A stretch of DNA of 64,000 nt from Clostridium aminobutyricum (GCF_017255415.1 NZ_JAFJZZ010000005.1:124001-188000), one strand, 5' to 3'; shown: positions 16,981 through 26,785, counted from the stretch's first letter. A program made the numbers and translations. Notes: generated from the sequence alone by a model not told the origin.

Positions 16981-19249
16981 AAGATTCCCTCCCAATCATT
17001 GATGCCGCAGCAGCTGCTTGACCGAAAGACAATCCTCCGTCATTCAAAGGCATCTGTTTATTAAAATATACATTAAAACTATATTCTCGAAGTTCGCTTA
17101 GTATGTTTTTAAAAAAATAAGTATTTTCGAATACACCGCCACTCAATATGACGTCATTGATTTGATATCTTTCCCGTATTTTAATGGCACATCTTATCGT
17201 GGCCTTACAAAGAGTATTATGAAATTTAGCAGAAATAGAGGGGACCGGTATACCGTTATTTAAGTCTGCTAAAACACCTTTAATAATGTCTCCATAACCT
17301 ATTAATAGCGGTTCCTCATTATTTCCTTCTTGAACGGTGAAAGCATAATAATCCAAAACCGATGGATCCAAAATGCTTTCAAGTTCAATGGCTGCCTGTG
17401 CATCATATGTAATATGGGTACGCCCCAGGATCAAAGCAGCGATACAGTCAAACAGTCGCCCCATGCTGGAAGAAATAAAACAATTTATATTATGTTGAAG
17501 AGCTTTCGTTACTATTTCTATATCTTTTCTATCAACAGTAGGAAAAAGGGAGGCAATATCACAGTTCAGCGAATAAAGATAAGAAGCAGCAGTTCGCCAC
17601 GGTTCCTTGATGGCAGCTTCTCCGCCTTGAATCGCAACATATTCTAAATGACCTACTCTTTCAAATGTTGATCTGGTACCGATTAAAAATTCACCGCCCC
17701 AAACCGTTCCATCTGTGCCCATTCCGGTTCCATCAAAGATAATACCGAGTACCTCGTTTGAAAGTTGATGCTCCGCCATGCAACCAGCCATATGTGCATG
17801 ATGATGTTGAATCGCAACTTTGTTGATAGGTAATTGTTTTGCATATCTTGTTGAAAAATTATCCGAACTTAAATCGTGACCGACGAACTGAGCTTCCGCT
17901 TTCAGAAGACGAGAAAACCGATCGATAACTTGCTTGTATTCATTGAATGACTCCATGTTGTTCAGTGTATTTAAATATTGACTGACATGCGCGTATCCTT
18001 TATGGAGCATACAAATGGATGCTTTCTGTTGTCCGCCGACAGCTAATATGGTAGCAGTCGAATCAATGGGCAGGGCAGCAGGAGCATAACCTCTTCCGCA
18101 TCGGCTGATGAGAGTGTCTCCATGAATCACTTTCACGACGGAATCATCGATAGGAGTTCTGATTTCACGGTTGTGCATTAAAAAATAATCGGCGACGTTG
18201 TTTAACTGGCTTAGTGCATCCCGATCTTTATAGCAAATAGGCATTCCGCTGATATTACCGCTCGTCATGATGAGATATTGCAAGGAATGATCAAAAATGA
18301 AATAGTGAAGTGCAGAGTAGGGAAGCATGACACCGTACCGAATAAGCCCGGGTGCGACTGATTCCGGGAGCATGGAGACTTTTCTTTTATTTAAGAGGAC
18401 AATTGGTCTTTTATTGCTTGAAATGGTTTCTTCTTCCGCATCACTCACCATACAAATTTCTTTTACCGCTTCAATCGTTGAAGCCATTACCGCAAAAGGC
18501 CGGTCCGGTCTTTTTTTTCGCTGCCTTAATAGTTCAATAGTACCTTTATTCATTGCATTGCATACAAGATGATAACCGCCGATTCCTTTGACAGCTACTA
18601 TTTTCCCCTTTTTAAACAGTTGTTTCACTTTTTTTATGGGGTCTTCACAAGGGATGAGGTTCCCGCTGCGATCATACAATTGGTATTGCGGACCGCAATG
18701 GGGGCAGCAAACAGGCTGTGCATGAAATCTTCTGTCCTCAGGATTTTTATATTCCGTTTCACATTGGGGACACATTTGAAAAGGTTCCATGGAAGTATTC
18801 TTTCGATCATACGGAAGTTCATCAATGATGGAATATCTTGGGCCACAGTTTGTACAGTTTGTAAATGCGTATTTAAAATGCCGGTCCTTACTGGTTTTTA
18901 CATCCCGCATGCAATCCTCACATAGCGCTAGATCAGGGAGCAGTAATCCCAGATGATTCTGATCTGCAGAACTGGTTATAATTCTAAAATCTTGATAATC
19001 TTCTGATTCAATAGAAAGTTTTTGAATCTTTTCAATGCGTGCATTTTGAGGAGGATGATGAGTGAGCATATGTACGAAACCAGTAATATCCTCTTTTTTA
19101 CCGGATATATGCATCATAACCGAAGCCCCTTGGTTTTTTACGAAACCAGTAATATCAAACGATTTTGCTGTCTTATAGATAAAAGGCCTCATCCCTACGC
19201 CTTGTACCAATCCCCAAATTTGTACAAGATAATTTGGCCGTTCACTCAT
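16937..19249 (-). CDS. hypF: Carbamoyltransferase HypF
   Basis: A 770-residue multidomain protein making the carbamoyl group that becomes cyanide at the [NiFe] site, using carbamoyl phosphate and ATP. Domains in order: acylphosphatase (about 1-90, WGLVQGVGMRPF), two zinc fingers (about 108-188, CEDC/CTNCG and CPQC/CCPHCG), YrdC-like (about 205-385, KGIGGYHLVCNA) and a Kae1-like domain with HHHAH at 482-486 and FDGTGMGTDGT. Full length, no breaks. GGAG precedes the ATG. It starts three bases after the HypA-like gene. Confidence 0.95.
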   Translation of the reverse strand: MSERPNYLVQIWGLVQGVGMRPFIYKTAKSFDITGFVKNQGASVMMHISGKKEDITGFVHMLTHHPPQNARIEKIQKLSIESEDYQDFRIITSSADQNHLGLLLPDLALCEDCMRDVKTSKDRHFKYAFTNCTNCGPRYSIIDELPYDRKNTSMEPFQMCPQCETEYKNPEDRRFHAQPVCCPHCGPQYQLYDRSGNLIPCEDPIKKVKQLFKKGKIVAVKGIGGYHLVCNAMNKGTIELLRQRKKRPDRPFAVMASTIEAVKEICMVSDAEEETISSNKRPIVLLNKRKVSMLPESVAPGLIRYGVMLPYSALHYFIFDHSLQYLIMTSGNISGMPICYKDRDALSQLNNVADYFLMHNREIRTPIDDSVVKVIHGDTLISRCGRGYAPAALPIDSTATILAVGGQQKASICMLHKGYAHVSQYLNTLNNMESFNEYKQVIDRFSRLLKAEAQFVGHDLSSDNFSTRYAKQLPINKVAIQHHHAHMAGCMAEHQLSNEVLGIIFDGTGMGTDGTVWGGEFLIGTRSTFERVGHLEYVAIQGGEAAIKEPWRTAASYLYSLNCDIASLFPTVDRKDIEIVTKALQHNINCFISSSMGRLFDCIAALILGRTHITYDAQAAIELESILDPSVLDYYAFTVQEGNNEEPLLIGYGDIIKGVLADLNNGIPVPSISAKFHNTLCKATIRCAIKIRERYQINDVILSGGVFENTYFFKNILSELREYSFNVYFNKQMPLNDGGLSFGQAAAAASMIGRESYVSGNSGDDYIRTR

Positions 19250-19252
19250 GAA

Positions 19253-19501
19253 TCATTCTCCGTCAATTTGTTCAATGGTAGCTGTAAGCGGTTCAATTTC
19301 TTTTTTCTGAACGACAATATCCGAATCCGTGTCAATAAGAGGATTATTCCTATCACCAAAATGTTCGCGAATACTTTGCTCACAGATATGACTGCGCGTA
19401 TGTACCGTTAAAATCAACTTATGAATTTTAGAAATAGAGTTCTCTTTGCATAAGCTTACAATTGAATCGTACAAGTTTTGATTTAAAAAAGTATCATGCA
19501 T
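19253..19501 (-). CDS. Short HypA-like protein without the zinc domain
   Basis: An 82-residue protein beginning MHD, as HypA proteins begin MH(E/D) with His2 as nickel ligand, followed by a helix and the strand KIHKLILTVHT. HypA is usually about 115 residues and carries a CxxC...CxxC zinc ribbon in its second half; here only one cysteine is present and the chain stops early. It overlaps the protease gene by 8 bp and precedes hypF by three bases, so it belongs to the operon. It may be a stripped-down nickel-delivery protein; similarity is limited to the N-terminal half. Confidence 0.6.
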   Translation of the reverse strand: MHDTFLNQNLYDSIVSLCKENSISKIHKLILTVHTRSHICEQSIREHFGDRNNPLIDTDSDIVVQKKEIEPLTATIEQIDGE

Positions 19502-19955
19502 GATTTAATTCCTCCAAGATCATATTTTTTATTAGATTTTCAATTTCTGAGCATAAGAATGAAAATTTTTCCTGTAAAAAAGGGCTTAGCTCATCGCTCA
19601 GGTCTATCTCTGCTACTTCGATGCCGATGATATATCCTTTAAAAGTTTTATGATACAACTTCATCAGTTCAATGATACTTAGGTCGTGATGCATAGAGCA
19701 CTCCGAAGGTTGTGCCAATGCTTCTTCCAACCGGTATACATGAATTTCTCCCGGTTCTGTTCCGATGGATTGAGCGTCCAGCAGGATGACAAAGTCCCCT
19801 TCGTTTAGCAAATAGAAAAAGCCTTGAGAGTCTGTTTCCCCAATGATTATGTCTAGGTCATAGTCTTTAAAATTTCCCTTGATACATTCCAGTATCTTAA
19901 TTGCTATACCGTCATCCCGCATGAATCGGTTGCCGATAGCACCTACCTTCATCAT
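19494..19955 (-). CDS. Hydrogenase maturation protease (HyaD/HupD/HycI family)
   Basis: A 153-residue nickel-dependent endopeptidase that removes the C-terminal tail of the hydrogenase large subunit. It shows IGNRFMRDDGIA near the N terminus, an aspartate in VILLDAQ and a His pair in SMHHDLS, matching the metal-binding positions of the family. It is the first gene of the operon and its presumed substrate is the last. ATG 19955 follows TAGGATGG. Confidence 0.88.
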   Translation of the reverse strand: MMKVGAIGNRFMRDDGIAIKILECIKGNFKDYDLDIIIGETDSQGFFYLLNEGDFVILLDAQSIGTEPGEIHVYRLEEALAQPSECSMHHDLSIIELMKLYHKTFKGYIIGIEVAEIDLSDELSPFLQEKFSFLCSEIENLIKNMILEELNHA

Positions 19956-20021
19956 AATGTTATACCATCCTATTTAAATATATAGTATGTATATTAAGGG
20001 CTCATACATATCATGCTAACT

Positions 20022-20052
20022 AAACCGATTTTACGAGTTAAGAAAACCGATT
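20022..20052. promoter_or_regulatory. Direct repeats AAACCGATT upstream of the hydrogenase operon
   Basis: AAACCGATT occurs at 20022-20030 and 20044-20052, a 22-bp step (two helical turns), in the 158-bp gap between the divergent hydrogenase operon and msrA. The spacing fits a dimeric regulator binding one face of DNA. No regulator is identified. Confidence 0.4.
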
Positions 20053-20113
20053 CATATTACAAAAAAAGGGTAAGATAGTAAAAAGAAATAAAATAGATAC
20101 AGGGGGAAAGTTG

Positions 20114-20632
20114 ATGGAGAAGAAGCGAAAAGAAATAGTTCTGGCAGGCGGTTGTTTTTGGGGACTGGAAAGGTATTTGGAAGAAATCAAGGGTGTTGAA
20201 AAAACGGAAGTAGGCTATGCGAACGGAAAAACAGCCGACCCTACCTATCAGGAAGTTTGTCAGCTTGACACCGGACATGCAGAAACGGTGAAAGTGGTGT
20301 ATGATCCAGAAGAAATAACATTAAAAAGATTGCTTTCGTTTTACTTTAAAGTAATTGATCCCACTTCATTAAACAAGCAAGGAAATGACATCGGCACTCA
20401 ATACCGAACAGGAATTTACTATGTGGATGAAAAGGATCGAGCGGTCATTATAGAAGCGATTCAGGAACTGCAAAAGGAATACGAAAAGCCGATAGCTATT
20501 GAAATCATTGAGCTGGATAATTATTTTAAAGCAGAAGAATATCATCAAAAGTATTTAAATAAGCATCCAATGGGCTATTGTCATATCGGAAAAGAATGGT
20601 TTGAATATGCCAAGAAGAGCTCTGATCAGTGA
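20114..20632 (+). CDS. msrA: Peptide methionine sulfoxide reductase MsrA
   Basis: A 172-residue enzyme that reduces methionine-S-sulfoxide in proteins. The catalytic motif GGCFWG puts the active Cys at residue 14, followed by VGYANG and TGHAETV, all standard. It has no signal peptide, so it is cytosolic, and no fused MsrB domain. ATG 20114 follows AGGGGG; a TTG one codon upstream is a less likely start. The gene is monocistronic and divergent from the hydrogenase operon. Confidence 0.95.
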   Translation: MEKKRKEIVLAGGCFWGLERYLEEIKGVEKTEVGYANGKTADPTYQEVCQLDTGHAETVKVVYDPEEITLKRLLSFYFKVIDPTSLNKQGNDIGTQYRTGIYYVDEKDRAVIIEAIQELQKEYEKPIAIEIIELDNYFKAEEYHQKYLNKHPMGYCHIGKEWFEYAKKSSDQ

Positions 20633-20643
20633 AAGAATCCTAT

Positions 20644-20685
20644 GGACGGTCAGGCCTGATGGAAACGGTGAGGCACTGACTGTCC
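20644..20685. other. Imperfect hairpin between convergent msrA and the MerR gene
   Basis: GGACGGTCAG...CTGACTGTCC forms a stem with one G-T pair and a small internal loop, without a clear T run. It may act as a weak terminator for both genes. Confidence 0.4.
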
Positions 20686-20700
20686 GCAGGAAAATATAAT

Positions 20701-21540
20701 TTATACGCTTTTTAACGGATCATGGTATGTTGGGATAATTGGTATTTGAATCTCTGATATGTATTCGTTTTCGGAATCGGAGAAGCCGTAGTCTACGATA
20801 TTTTTTTCAATGGAATCTCCCGCGACTTGGTAACCGTTTTTTATAATCCATTGAAGAAGCAATTCATAATGCTTTGCCATATCTCGGTAAGGACCTAAAA
20901 AAGCAATGCATGCGTATTGACCTTCGGGAATCACCTGCATCTGGGTATGAGGAACTTGATCCAAGGTGACCATTTCAATAAAGTATCGGAACCGGTTAAA
21001 TATCTGATTTTTCATATCTTCTTTTGACAAAGAGGTATAGACTTGTCCTTCAATCAGCCAAGAGCTGCTTTTAAAGTATTTTTCGTTTTTTTTAAAAGCT
21101 TGAATTATTTCGACGTCACTTTCTACTGCATTCATATCTAAAAATACGCCTATTTTTTCAGGTAAGCTTTTTATTCTTACTTGATTCAGCTCATCGCTTG
21201 TACTTTCCAAGAGTCCGACTTTTGTTTGTATTTTCTTTTTTAGGTTATACAATCTGTTTATCTTAACGTCGATTTCTTCTTCTTTTCTTTTGAGCATATC
21301 CAATAAATTATTTCTATTTTTATTGTTCATATACATCTTGATGTCTCCTAGAGAAATATCAAGGCTTTTAAAAAAAAGAATCCTGCTCAGCTCAAAAAAG
21401 TTAGCTAAACTATAATACCGATAATCGTTGCTTAGATTGTAGTTTGGTTTCAAAAGAGCGATTTTGTCGTAATGCCGTAGCGTATCCGTGCTTATATTAA
21501 AGAGTTTAGCCAACTCTCCTATCAAGAACTTGTCCTTCAT
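20701..21540 (-). CDS. MerR-family regulator with GyrI-like effector domain (BmrR type)
   Basis: A 279-residue transcription factor. Residues 1-70 form a MerR winged helix (FLIGELAKLFNISTDTLRHYDKIALLKP), then a coiled coil (about 78-115), then a GyrI-like small-molecule domain ending YISEIQIPI. BmrR-type proteins sense hydrophobic drugs and twist promoters with 19-bp spacers. No efflux gene is next to it; its target may be itself or the DUF4127 gene diverging from it. The ATG is 14 bases from GGAGG, a long spacing, but no better in-frame start is seen. Confidence 0.85.
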   Translation of the reverse strand: MKDKFLIGELAKLFNISTDTLRHYDKIALLKPNYNLSNDYRYYSLANFFELSRILFFKSLDISLGDIKMYMNNKNRNNLLDMLKRKEEEIDVKINRLYNLKKKIQTKVGLLESTSDELNQVRIKSLPEKIGVFLDMNAVESDVEIIQAFKKNEKYFKSSSWLIEGQVYTSLSKEDMKNQIFNRFRYFIEMVTLDQVPHTQMQVIPEGQYACIAFLGPYRDMAKHYELLLQWIIKNGYQVAGDSIEKNIVDYGFSDSENEYISEIQIPIIPTYHDPLKSV

Positions 21541-21727
21541 GACTTTAACAATTTCCTCCCCTAAAGCTTTACTGGTGATATGATGTGAGTATAAACTATA
21601 AAGTCTTTTCTGGCAATGACAAAGTGTTCTGCTACAGCCATTGATTTTTCTTACATATTATAGTAGAGTTATAGAGCGAATATTTGTATGAAATGTACGA
21701 TGTATGTTGACAGAAGGGATTGGGAAA

Positions 21728-24247
21728 ATGAAAAAAAGACTTTTAAGCCTCTTACTATGCACAGCAATTATTGTAACGATGATGCCATGTCTCAGTATCA
21801 ATGCATTTGCGACAACAGGAGAGGAAACCTCCGTTAGGGGAACCGAGAACAACAACACCAATGAGCCGATTTTGGCTTATGTCCCGCTGGATAACCGTCC
21901 GGTTAATGTAGATCGCGTTGTTTATGAGGCGGAATCGGCAGGGTTTACCGTTAAAATGCCGGATGAAGATTATTATGCGACGAGATTAGACGGGCAGCCT
22001 TTAAACTCAAACGGTACCCAGTATGGGGATAGTCAAAAGTTAATGGACTGGATTTTGGAAATGGATCAATCCACGGATTATTTTGTCATTTCGCTGGATC
22101 AGCTCCTTTCCGGTGGATTGGTAAACTCCAGAACGATCTGCAAGACAACTTATTATGACGAATATAAAATGATTGATGCTTTAATTAATCTATCGAAAAG
22201 TAATCATGTATATATCATTGATACAGTGGCCCGTTTAGCTTCTTGTACAGTGGGCTATCAAGGGGCGACGTTGGAGACGTACAACTATTTACGCCAGTAT
22301 AATCTCAACGCCAGACCTGTATTGGATGTGAAAAATCTTTCCGTAAAGAATATTGTTGCGGACTATACAAGGGATGAACAAGGCAGAAAAATTTCGGTGT
22401 CTGCCAACTTTGCGAAAGAAGTTAAAAATTCTTTGTATACTCGTGAAAGAAAGTTGAATCTGATCAATTATATGCTGTCGATGGATACGGAAGGACAGAT
22501 CAACTATTTCATCGGCATCGATGACTCAAATCCACAAAATACGGTACAAACCAATGAAGTAAATCTCATTAAAAAGAAAATGGGTGATCGGGGACTGGTG
22601 TATTCGGGTGCGGATGAACTCGGCATGATGGCTGTATTAAATTTAATGATTGATTATTATGGCTATGATGTCAAGGCTGCCGCCGTCTACTTTGGCGATA
22701 CGGAGACATCCGGCTCAGGCTCCATTTACGATATGGAAACCGTAAAAGAAAACGTAGAACAGCATATGAAAAGCCTTGGCGTGCAGCTTGTAGATAAAGA
22801 ACAAGCGGATTTGGAAATTGTCGTATTAACTTCGCCTGCTAAAACCTTGTTGAACGCGAAATACATTAACAAAATGATCGATTATATTAACAATAATATT
22901 TCCAAAGGTGTTCCCACTATCGTGATTAATTCTGCACCGAGTGCCTATAGCGGCAATCTGGAATATCGAATGATTCGAGAATGCGAAATGAGTATGCTGC
23001 TTGCTTACAGCAGTTGGGGTACGGTCGGAAATTCGATTGGATTGGCACTCAGTAACGGAATTTCCAGATATCTGTATCTACATAGCAGAACCAGCAGTAC
23101 GGATACCGCGGATGTGGCATTCTTGAAAGGATTGATCTTTTCTTATGAAAAGGATATCAGCTATATACGCGGAGGAGGAAAGGAATTATTTAATACCTAT
23201 TTAAGCTCAAAGGGCTGGTCTACCAGCAATTATTATCAGAGTGACGAACAGGTAAAAACGGTCAGTACTGATTTAGAAAACCTCCTGAAAACTGCTGAAT
23301 ATAATGTGACGACCGAAGATATCCTTGATAATTTGACGGATTGCCGGTACTTTAAAGGACTGAACGGCGAAAGCGGTATTATTGGGAAGATTAATTTATC
23401 CCATTATTCTGCGCCGTTTTTCAGAACCTATGAGATCCGGTTTGATATGGATGTTGATTTAAGTGATGTTACCATCAATGGATTTAAGGATGCCATGACG
23501 ATCAATATGCCTTATACTCCCGAGCAGGGGCAGCTGACCTATTCCTTTAATTTATATTACTTGGACGAATCCGGCAAGATTCACAAGGTTCCTTGCAAGT
23601 ATGATAAGGAAACCGGCCGTGTGATCTTTGCAACCAACAACTTACCATACTTTTTCACTGAATCCTTGAGTATGGATGCCAATAAGGCGCAGTCTCTGTT
23701 TTCAGACGTTGCTGAATCTGCTTGGTATTTTGATGATGTGATGTATGCTTACGAAAAAGGACTGATGAAAGGGACGACGAACAGTACTTTTGAACCGAAG
23801 GCGTTGATGACTCGGGCGATGTTTGTATATACACTGTATACGATGGCCGGAAAGCCGGAGGCAGCAGAAGAAACTGTTTTCCCTAATGATGTCGGAAACA
23901 GCTGGTACAAGCCGGCTGTAAGCTGGGCGTTAAGCAATGGACTTACCTCCCTTGACGCAAATGGAAATTTTGCGCCTGACAGCCCTTTGACCAGAGAACA
24001 ACTGGCCGACATGCTATGGAAATATGCAAGTTATAAAGGCATGGACAAAAATAAAGGAAGTTTCCCGGATATTTATGAATATGCAGATGTTTTTGCTGTT
24101 TCACCGCAGCTGCGTGAAGGCATGGATTGGGTTTGCAGCAAGGGAATTATAACGGGAACAGATAATGGAACCAAAATTGCGCCGGCAAAGACGGCTACCC
24201 GTGCAGAAGTAGCGGCAATTTTAAAACGCTTTGTCCAACTAAGATAA
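21728..24247 (+). CDS. Secreted DUF4127 protein with three C-terminal SLH repeats
   Basis: An 839-residue surface protein. A signal peptide covers residues 1 to about 29 (KKRLLSLLLCTAIIVTMM, cleavage after AFA). A DUF4127-like domain runs to about 480 (ILAYVPLDNRPVN, SLDQLLSGGLVNSR, IGIDDSNPQNT, GADELGMM), then a beta-rich linker, then three SLH repeats (about 660-839; FSDVAESAWYFDDVMYAYEKGLMKG begins the first in pieces). SLH repeats hold proteins to pyruvylated wall polymer. The DUF4127 function is unknown to me. ATG 21728 follows GAAGGGA. A terminator is at 24287-24328. Confidence 0.85.
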   Translation: MKKRLLSLLLCTAIIVTMMPCLSINAFATTGEETSVRGTENNNTNEPILAYVPLDNRPVNVDRVVYEAESAGFTVKMPDEDYYATRLDGQPLNSNGTQYGDSQKLMDWILEMDQSTDYFVISLDQLLSGGLVNSRTICKTTYYDEYKMIDALINLSKSNHVYIIDTVARLASCTVGYQGATLETYNYLRQYNLNARPVLDVKNLSVKNIVADYTRDEQGRKISVSANFAKEVKNSLYTRERKLNLINYMLSMDTEGQINYFIGIDDSNPQNTVQTNEVNLIKKKMGDRGLVYSGADELGMMAVLNLMIDYYGYDVKAAAVYFGDTETSGSGSIYDMETVKENVEQHMKSLGVQLVDKEQADLEIVVLTSPAKTLLNAKYINKMIDYINNNISKGVPTIVINSAPSAYSGNLEYRMIRECEMSMLLAYSSWGTVGNSIGLALSNGISRYLYLHSRTSSTDTADVAFLKGLIFSYEKDISYIRGGGKELFNTYLSSKGWSTSNYYQSDEQVKTVSTDLENLLKTAEYNVTTEDILDNLTDCRYFKGLNGESGIIGKINLSHYSAPFFRTYEIRFDMDVDLSDVTINGFKDAMTINMPYTPEQGQLTYSFNLYYLDESGKIHKVPCKYDKETGRVIFATNNLPYFFTESLSMDANKAQSLFSDVAESAWYFDDVMYAYEKGLMKGTTNSTFEPKALMTRAMFVYTLYTMAGKPEAAEETVFPNDVGNSWYKPAVSWALSNGLTSLDANGNFAPDSPLTREQLADMLWKYASYKGMDKNKGSFPDIYEYADVFAVSPQLREGMDWVCSKGIITGTDNGTKIAPAKTATRAEVAAILKRFVQLR

Positions 24248-24286
24248 ACGAAATAAGGACCTCGTCTATTTCAATCCTTGTAAGAG

Positions 24287-24328
24287 GGCTTAGAATGTAG
24301 AAGTTTACTGCATTTTAAGCCTTTTTTT
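24287..24328 (+). terminator. Terminator of the DUF4127-SLH gene
   Basis: GGCTTA (24287-24292) pairs with TAAGCC (24316-24321), with an inner AATG/CATT stem, followed by seven T residues. Confidence 0.85.
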
Positions 24329-24329
24329 A

Positions 24330-24364
24330 TTACGTAGGAAATATTGTTTTGAGATATTGACGGA
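24330..24364 (+). repeat. Short dispersed repeat, copy 1
   Basis: About 33 bases starting ACGTAGGAAATAT and ending GATATTGACG are shared, with a few changes and one indel, with 47311-47344. The core is a small inverted repeat, better preserved in the second copy. Both copies lie just after a gene end. Confidence 0.5.
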
Positions 24365-24379
24365 TATTAACCTGTCCAA

Positions 24380-24392
24380 TTCGTAAAACGAA
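24380..24392. promoter_or_regulatory. Palindrome resembling the MarR operator at 32613
   Basis: TTCGTAAAACGAA is palindromic around three central bases, and with flanks shares ACGAACTGTTG with the efflux operator. It overlaps a TTGACA at 24396-24401 and lies about 100 bp upstream of the strong chemoreceptor promoter. Confidence 0.35.
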
Positions 24393-24481
24393 CTGTTGAC
24401 AGATTTGTGCAAGAAATTCATAAAGTAATGAAGCCCAACTTCATACCGAGAAATACAAGGAAAATTCGAAAATTTCTTATA

Positions 24482-24511
24482 TTGACTTTACAATGGCATC
24501 TATACTATAAT
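24482..24511 (+). promoter_or_regulatory. Promoter of the chemoreceptor gene
   Basis: TTGACT (24482-24487) and TATAAT (24506-24511) are 18 bases apart. Immediately downstream is a tandem pair of a 15-base unit (24524-24538 and 24544-24558; period 20), in the untranslated leader. Confidence 0.65.
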
Positions 24512-24598
24512 TCTGGTATTATTTGTATTATTTTGTCTAATTATGTATTATTTTGTCTATATCTTATGATAGACATGAAGTTGAAAGGTGTGATTGTT

Positions 24599-26725
24599 AT
24601 GCAGAAGAAAATACCAAACATTAAAATTGCCGCCACAAAAAATAAGACTTTGAGCACAAAGATTGCCATTGTCACATCAATAATACTACTCTTTAGTTTT
24701 ACTATCCTCATTTTTACCACTTCACTCTTTGTCAGCAAATCTATTCAAAATACCCTATCCGATGAATTCACTATCGTATCGAAAACAAACGGCCAACAAG
24801 TTCAAGAGGTGATTAATAAGTCTGCTACGGCAGCTGAAACGTTGAATCTTTATATTTCCGATATTCAAAAGAGAACGAGTTACTCCGCAGATCGAAATTA
24901 TACCAGTCAGGTGAGCAATACGGCCATCACTCAGTTAAATCATGAAATGGAACAGTTTATTCTGGGAACGATCCGGTCGACCCTCTCTTGCAGTGATGAA
25001 ATTTTAGGCATGGGGGTTTTGTTTGAGCCCTATAAGTTTGATTCTGCCATAGAATCGTATACAGCATATCTGACGGATGATGATGTTTCTGCTAACAATA
25101 TACAATCTTTGGGTGTGTATGCGGATTATTCGAAAAACAATTACTACCAGCCTGCGGTGCAAAATAAGGAACCTTATATCACCACCCCTTTTGTTTATGA
25201 CGGAATAAACATGATAACCGTGAGTTACCCCATCCTTTACAATGGAGAAGTACAGGGTATTGTCTGCTGTGATATTTCAATTGATACGTTTAGTAAGATC
25301 AATGTGAAAAATGATAAGCTTCCGAGCTTATATGCCACTATTTTTGCCAGCGACGGTACGATCGTATATCAAACCAATAACCCGGATAATATGGGTAAAA
25401 GTGCAAAGGAAGCTTTGGGAAACGTTAATGCTGAAAAAATCCTTTCCCGTTTTACTGCCGGAAAGAGTTTTTCTGTAGAAACAAAAGCTGCCGATGGAGA
25501 AGCGTATCAAAGTTTTTTCTATCCTCTCCAAGCCGGAAACAATATTTGGTGGGCACAAACTGCGGTATCTATGAAAGAAATGAATCAAGATGTCACGAAT
25601 ACGGTATTCTTGCTGGTTGGTTTGTGTGTCCTTGTGTTATGTATTGTTGCAATAGCGATTACAGCTATTATAAAGCGATCACTAAAACCGATTCAGGATA
25701 TCGTAACAGCTGCGGAACAAATTTCAGCCGGACATCTAGAGATCGACCTGGAATCCAAATCCAACGATGAAATAGGACGGCTATCAACTGCTTTCAAGGC
25801 AACGGCGCAAGGTATTCAAACCATCATTGAGGATATTAATTATCAACTGGGCGAAATGGCTGCCGGAAACTTTGCTCTTTCGAGTAAGTCGGAATTCGCT
25901 TATGTAGGTGAGTTCAATCAAATTTTAGTTTCAATCAGGAATATAAATACAAATTTAAGCGGTACGCTTTCTCAGATCAATCAGGCTTCTTCTCAAGTTA
26001 ACATTGGAGCCGGACAAGTTTCTTCTGCCGCGCAGGCACTTTCACAGGGATCGGTGGAACAAGCCAGCAGCATTGAGGAACTTTCAGCAACCATCGCTGA
26101 AATCGCAGAGCAAGTGAAACTAAATGCAAAAAATGCGCAACATGCCAACCTTCAAGCCAATGAAGCCGGTGAAGGAATTACTGAAAGCAATAGTCAGATG
26201 ATGGAGATGATTGCAGCAATGAGCGATATTTCGGATAAGTCCGGTGAAATCGGGAAAATCATTAAAACCATTGAAGATATCGCCTTCCAAACCAATATTC
26301 TTGCGCTTAATGCGGCAGTTGAGGCAGCTAGAGCCGGTACTGCCGGAAAAGGATTTGCGGTTGTTGCGGATGAAGTCCGAAATCTTGCAACGAAATCCGC
26401 TGAGGCAGCTAAGAATACGACGGAGCTTATTGAGCATACCGTATTAGCTGTTGAGAACGGTTCAAAGATAGCAGACAATACGGCAAATTCCCTAATGGCC
26501 GTTGTCGAGAAGACAAACACGGTGAATTCCCTGATCGGAGAAATCGCAAAGGCTTCCGAAGATCAATCGAATGCTATTGCCCAGGTAAATTTAGGGGTAG
26601 AGCAGATTTCAGGAGTCGTGCAAAGCAATTCCGCTACTGCCGAGGAAAGTGCGGCTGCCAGTGAAGAATTGAATGGTCAGGCGGATCTATTGAAGGATTT
26701 GGTGAACCAATTTAAATTTAATTAA
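24599..26725 (+). CDS. Methyl-accepting chemotaxis protein with dCache-like sensor
   Basis: A 708-residue chemoreceptor. A first membrane helix spans about 22-46, an extracellular dCache-like sensor follows to about 325 ([23 protein letters not shown] in pieces is typical), a second helix is at about 334-357, then a HAMP domain and a cytoplasmic signalling coiled coil. The CheA/CheW tip is near 563-580 ([18 protein letters not shown]). ATG 24599 follows AAGGTG; earlier in-frame starts lack a site. The ligand is unknown. The C terminus lacks a tethering pentapeptide. Confidence 0.93.
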   Translation: MQKKIPNIKIAATKNKTLSTKIAIVTSIILLFSFTILIFTTSLFVSKSIQNTLSDEFTIVSKTNGQQVQEVINKSATAAETLNLYISDIQKRTSYSADRNYTSQVSNTAITQLNHEMEQFILGTIRSTLSCSDEILGMGVLFEPYKFDSAIESYTAYLTDDDVSANNIQSLGVYADYSKNNYYQPAVQNKEPYITTPFVYDGINMITVSYPILYNGEVQGIVCCDISIDTFSKINVKNDKLPSLYATIFASDGTIVYQTNNPDNMGKSAKEALGNVNAEKILSRFTAGKSFSVETKAADGEAYQSFFYPLQAGNNIWWAQTAVSMKEMNQDVTNTVFLLVGLCVLVLCIVAIAITAIIKRSLKPIQDIVTAAEQISAGHLEIDLESKSNDEIGRLSTAFKATAQGIQTIIEDINYQLGEMAAGNFALSSKSEFAYVGEFNQILVSIRNINTNLSGTLSQINQASSQVNIGAGQVSSAAQALSQGSVEQASSIEELSATIAEIAEQVKLNAKNAQHANLQANEAGEGITESNSQMMEMIAAMSDISDKSGEIGKIIKTIEDIAFQTNILALNAAVEAARAGTAGKGFAVVADEVRNLATKSAEAAKNTTELIEHTVLAVENGSKIADNTANSLMAVVEKTNTVNSLIGEIAKASEDQSNAIAQVNLGVEQISGVVQSNSATAEESAAASEELNGQADLLKDLVNQFKFN

Positions 26726-26756
26726 ATTTTAGAGAATCAATTTTGAAAAATATTTA

Positions 26757-26785
26757 TTGACAAATAAGAATTCCCAGAATAAAAT
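26757..26785 (+). promoter_or_regulatory. Promoter of the radical SAM / ABC importer operon
   Basis: A perfect TTGACA (26757-26762) and TAAAAT (26780-26785) are spaced by 17. A second TATAAT at 26808-26813 has no good -35. The operon leader would be about 195 bases and contains the terminator at 26839-26890. Confidence 0.65.

Noticed and set aside
24524-24558. 15-base tandem repeat as a possible CRISPR or recombination site
   Set aside because: Only two copies with a 5-base gap, in an AT-rich leader; no array or integrase is near. Recorded with the promoter instead.
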